In this document: positions 59,526-64,000 of the stretch, in pieces
Numbering within the stretch: position 1 is the first letter of the stretch
Layout of the letters: the number at the start of each line of letters is the position of its first letter
Position numbers and translations under genes: made by a program
Source: Coleophoma eucalyptorum
Lineage: Eukaryota; Ascomycota; Leotiomycetes; Helotiales; Dermateaceae
Direction: 5' to 3'
Assembly: GCA_026120035.1 (NCBI GenBank)
Contig: JALRME010000015.1
Coordinates: 923,830-987,829 of the forward strand
DNA length: 64,000 nucleotides
The notes under the pieces: generated by a model
Told to the model about the DNA's origin: nothing
Databases searched by the model: none
The model's input: the letters and a program-made list of their open reading frames with translations, nothing else

Positions 59526-61715
59526 AATATGAAGTCTATCTAATCTAATGCGGTGAAATGACTGGCGGTTAGGGGTTTCATGGAGTTCCGAGTCTTGCTT
59601 TTATCTTTCTGCGGCACGTTGGTATGACGCTTTGTGTAACATTATCCTTTTCATGAGATTGTTCCATCCAACGTTCGAAGACACGGGTTTGGCAGTGATT
59701 TCTGTCAGCAAAACCAGATTGTGGCGATTCGGAAAACCATCCTGAATACAATATGCTGTGCACGCAGCATGCAGTCATCCTACCCGCCTCGTACTTAATC
59801 AATGAGGACATGCCGTGCCAGGTGATCATCTCTAGAGTTTCTGCACGTCATTCAAGACATACATGCATGCGCATTGCAGACAAACCCTTTTCTTGTTTCC
59901 CGCCGGTCGCAGCTGACAAGTTTGTAATCCTTTGAACCTTATACAGCCTGCTTTACACGTGAGAGTTGGGAGCATACACGACTATTTGCATTGCATGCAT
60001 TTCTCTTTTTGAACGAGGCACGGGTAGGTGCATGATTTTCCCTGGGCCGTTGATGCCATGTATCTTCCCTTCCAATTGCCTTCCCACTGCGTCACCTTAC
60101 CTTACGTGCCGGAATGGCTTCTTGTATACGTGGAGACCCGGACTGGATTGGACCTGAGTTAAGATGAACTGGAGGGGTGGGGATTGTGCAAGGCATGCAG
60201 ATCATTGAAGTTTCCATTGTTGTGAGAGGTGACGGGAGGGCTTTTTTATGGTGCCACCCTACCTACTACCTGCCTCTTTTGTCTTTTGCGTCTACACACA
60301 CAAAGAGGAGTTCCCTACAGTTTTTATCCTCCTAGCCTCTCCGAACCCCCGAACTCGTACTACTTTACCTCATCAGATGCGAGAGAAGGTTTACGTTGTC
60401 AGCTGGAAAAGAAAAATAAAAAAAATATAAATAAAAATGAGACTAGTCCAGAATGACTGGTCATATCCGAACGACCTCGGAACTTAGGGGGGGAGCTCGG
60501 TGCTATTTTTTGTCTCTTGGATTTCGGGGGGCTCTTATGTGTGCCTTCTTCGTCTCCCTGCTCCCTTCTTGCGCTTACGACGTGATAGATTATTGTGATA
60601 AACTCCAGACGAAGTTGCTGCCGGGAAGGATGAGACAAATGGGACTAATGTCTCGGCCGGGTACTGTTGAGGGTACAATACACTACTGATTTGTTTTTAT
60701 TTATTTATTTATTTTGGTCCTTGGAGGTATGGATGTTTAGGCTGGTCCATAAATGTTTCTGATCCTCGTCTCGTGATTATTGGTGAGAGAGAACAGGAGG
60801 ATTCTCATTATTATTTACTGCTTCCCATGGCATGGTATGCCCTGCTGTTGTATTAATCTCGTTGCTATTGCTCCTCCTTGATCACTAAGTCGTCCATCCG
60901 GTCTTCTGTCACACGACATATCTACGCTGCATAGTAGCCGAAAGTGGTATGGCCCCTGCCTTTGGAATTTGATATCTTATCTATGAATAAATTCTCGTGA
61001 GTTTGCTCGACTCTCCGTCTGTCGTCATTCTCGAACGATGGAGCTGGTGGAGATGGAGAAAGGGGCCTGGAACTGGACTGGGGGGCGGGGGCTAGCCCTT
61101 TGGTATCTAGGTTTTACAAATTCAATTTTTATTCGTTGTGGTTGTTCAAGTTGTGCTCCGATGATAGTGATGTCTATTCTTTGACGCAAGAAATGCTAAG
61201 ATTTTGGTGGTAGAATCTCAATCGAGAAACTGCAATGCTTGCTTGAGCTTCAAAATTCGGATTTCACAAAGACCATCTCGGGTTTGAAATGAACCAAGTC
61301 TACCTTCTATAAAGTGCCAATGCAATGCTTTGCTTATTCTGGAAGTGTTAGAACCCGAGAGCTTAAAGGCATGCCAATTTTGAGATTGAGAATGATATAT
61401 TCCCGTTGTTTCGTTAATGTAAATAGATAACCTGGGTGTAAAAGCATAAAAAATATGGCGGGCATATCATGCAGTCCACAACTCAGCATCGTCGCTTCCT
61501 ATTATTCTCGATTAGAACCATGCTGTGAACTAATGAGTGCTTTTTTAGAGAGCGAAGCACAGTCAATTCCTAAATTTCCTCACACCTACATTAACTCTCC
61601 CCGACGGATACGAAATAGTATTCGACATGTTCCGATTAGCATTAATATCATTCTCTCCCGTGCACACAAAGCCTGAGCCAGGGGCAGCGATAGCCCCAAA
61701 GATTGACAAAGAAAC
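59526..61715. other. Long intergenic region
   Basis: No gene is recognised over about 2.2 kb. It contains a CACGTGA at 59956-59962, a TATTT-type microsatellite at about 60690-60712, and A/T-rich runs around 60410-60440. Open frames are short and lack features. Confidence 0.5.
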
Positions 61716-62513
61716 ATGGCGTCACATCAGCAATGTACTATTAGCCAGACCAAGAATGAGTTCGACGAGGTGCAAGCTGTATATAAAGAGGCTCACGAGT
61801 TCACGGCACTTCAGAAACAACTCCGCGATTTGCAGCAGGATAATAACATGAAGCGAATTGGAAATATTGTTGTACTGGGCACAGGAAGTCCCCAACATCA
61901 AGAGGTGGAGATAAGGAAGCAATTTTTATTACGATTTGCCACCGTGTTGGTACGCTGTTTCTGCCTCGAAGCTCTGGTGAGTTTGGAAAGCTTAGTATAC
62001 TAATATTGTATAGGCTCTGGCTAAGGAACTTGAATTCCCCAATAATATTGGGAATACAGCGGCAAATGGATGGCTAAAAGGTCCCTCAAGCAGATATCAC
62101 GAAAGCTTTTCGGTGGTTGTACAAGAAGATAATTTCAGTGGCAGCGATATTGAGTTTCTCGCATCGTTAGGAATCAACTGCGTGGCTGGAAGAAAGGCTT
62201 TGAAGAGTATCACTTCAGAGACATTGTTATATGATATTGGAGCGTACCCAGGGGTCTTTAAAAAAGTCTGTCAAGGAAGCTGGCCGGCCGCTATCATCAC
62301 TGGGAAGATTGAAGGAGCTATAAAAGCATCAAGAAAAGATGGTCATACATATAGCCACGCTGAGAAGAAGGACGTTAGAGATATGGTACAGGACTGCGAA
62401 CAGCAGCCATTTACAGGCTTTGTTGTTTCTAGCGATCAGCTGAAAGTAATGATATATTGGAGGAAGTCGACTCGGAAGACAGTACAGAGGAGCTCTCGCA
62501 ACTCTGCTCATAG
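61716..62513 (+). CDS. SRR1-like domain protein
   Basis: Exons 61716..61949, 62014..62385 and probably 62433..62513 give 228 residues. NIVVLGTGSPQHQEVEIRK, VVVQEDNFSGSDIEFLASLG and SITSETLLYDIGAYPGVFKK fit the SRR1-like domain of fungal hypothetical proteins (founder: plant SRR1; yeast Ber1). The last intron is inferred: without it the frame runs on to 62664 through a basic, unlikely tail; with it (GTACAG...TTCTAG) the end is an acidic SNDILEEVDSEDSTEELSQL segment. The N-terminal 40 residues form a coiled coil. Molecular function is unknown. Confidence 0.65.
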
Positions 62514-64000
62514 GTTCATGGAGTTCATGGAATCATCAAATCGGCACAACTGTAATCAACCACTACTTCACCAAGAGCCAGACCGAGACCTTCCAAGCAG
62601 GAAGACCAGCGACCTGTCCTTAAACTCTGCAACTGAGCCCACGCGCTCGACTGTCTCAAAATAAGACCGAGCCGACTGAATCTCACTGGCAGCTCGATGT
62701 AGACCGAGAGGCAAAGCAACAGCTTGAACAACGATTTTGACAAGCAGATATGCTTTCCGGGCTTACGGTCGAGAGAACGCTCTAGATCAAGGGCATGAGT
62801 AAAGGTTTGGGAAGTATAATCCCCCTGGCTGTCGAGCTCAAAGAGTTGTCGAAACTCAAGCTCAGACTGTACAAGCCCTCGACTGGAGAAGCGTGGCAGG
62901 AATGAGGACGACACCAGCCTGACCTAGGTTCACAAAACAGACATAAACCATCAAACCCTCGCTCGAAATTCAAGGTAGGACTGTGGCATGAGACATAGAC
63001 GGGCGGGCGGGCTATCCATACCCGAGGGACTGGGAAGCCGCGGAGAATGCCTGGGAAGATCCAAAGCCAGAATGTAGAGAGTAATAACGAGGGGTATGAT
63101 CAAAGTGAACATGAGGCCATGATGCAAACTCATTCGGGCCATGTTCTCGTCAGTGATAGGATGAAGAATTCCACGAGACTTGATACCCGCGGCGCTGCTG
63201 CACTCCCTCCGCACTACGGCTGCTTTGGGGTATGCTTGCGGGAAGCGGGCTGGGCCAGAGCTATATCTGAGGATATATGAACTAATGCAAGAGATGGATC
63301 CCCAAGACAGACGGCATGCACGGCACGTTCATATGCATCAGCGTATGCACAAACGCATGCAAGGAAAATCAGATCGTCCTCAACGTGGGACCAAGTGAAA
63401 GGTAAGACGAAGGAGGCGAGACGAAGCTCGAAACTTTCCAATCACTGAGCCGGGGCGGAAAACCCGAGACAGTAGCTTCGCCATGGCAGCCTCATGAGAA
63501 GCTCGATCAAATCCATCCTTTGCAGCAGATCTACTCCGGCGTGTCCTGCGTGTTCTGTTCAACGGGGCTGGGATCCTAAGCATTTTCCTGGGCCAAGAGA
63601 ATTATCGTAGCATGCTCTCGTCTCTTCTTGTTAACATTTAACATTAAGGTTGCTGCAGATCTGGAGATTCTCGCTTATTGATTGACTTTATGCCTCCCCC
63701 TCCCCTCCCCCCTCTCCTCCCCCTCCCACCTCAAAAGTCAATACCCAGCATGCTTCTCCTGCCCTGTACATGCAAAACCTTTCGAGTCTAAGAAATCCTC
63801 TTGAACAAGGAGGCTCCACGTATGTGTTATTGCTTTTGCAGAGGTTGCGAGCACATGTCTGATCCTTATGTCCATTTTACCTTTGTTTAAGATATGGACC
63901 CGGTGTGATGCTTGGACATTGGCTTCTGGTAAGCAAGCCTAGTCCAAGCAGCAAAAGAATGGGATTCTAATCACTTCATTCTTACTTGTTAGATTGGCTT
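62514..64000. other. Intergenic to the window end
   Basis: No gene is recognised with confidence. A strong pyrimidine tract (C/T runs, about 63690-63735) suggests a promoter for a plus-strand gene beyond the right edge. Overlapping short frames on both strands at 63000-63580 show no family features. Confidence 0.45.

Overview
The window is eukaryotic nuclear DNA from a filamentous ascomycete (Pezizomycotina). Its genes carry short introns of about 45-110 bases, with GT..AG ends and CTAAC/CTGAC-like branch sites. Gene content is typical of the group: VPS15, U2 snRNP A', Kei1, a flavodoxin-containing sulfite reductase, a uridine kinase-UPRT fusion, external NADH dehydrogenase and peroxisomal Lon. 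The look of the proteins suggests Leotiomycetes, but that is an impression only.

Region 0.0-4 kb: the 5' end of an NAD(P)-binding oxidoreductase (minus strand), a small 2EXR-type protein, and a secreted lactonase-type beta-propeller. Region 4-26 kb is a dense housekeeping block: VPS15 (vesicle traffic/autophagy), U2 A' (splicing), Dpb3-like histone-fold protein (replication/chromatin), a C2-domain protein with a questionable reading frame, an amidoligase-like protein, uridine kinase-UPRT (pyrimidine salvage), Gid8-like CTLH protein, NDE-type NADH dehydrogenase, Nop53 (60S biogenesis) and Ypt6/Rab6. Region 26-47 kb: Kei1 (sphingolipid synthesis), sulfite reductase beta subunit, a low-complexity coiled-coil protein, a membrane-anchored 'glycosyltransferase 2' protein, a DUF202 membrane protein, a MATE transporter, a NECAP-like clathrin adaptor accessory protein and eIF2B alpha.

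Region 47-56 kb is different: AT-rich, with homopolymers, three intron-bearing tRNA-Val(AAC) genes, a single-pass membrane protein with a Cys-rich ectodomain, an isolated family-2 processive-type glycosyltransferase, and decayed coding fragments. Region 56-59.5 kb holds the peroxisomal Lon protease. From 59.5 kb to the end only an SRR1-like gene is recognisable.

Many genes are in divergent pairs (uridine kinase/Gid8, Nop53/Rab6, NECAP/eIF2B alpha, DUF202/MATE, coiled-coil protein/glycosyltransferase 2). There is no metabolic cluster; most genes are independent cellular functions. Exon coordinates were worked out by hand from frame, splice signals and family knowledge. The points most worth checking are the covarying introns of the tRNA-Val copies, an initiator-only exon in the Gid8 gene, a GC-AG intron in the U2 A' gene, and two genes whose obvious coding sequence is crossed by an in-frame stop.
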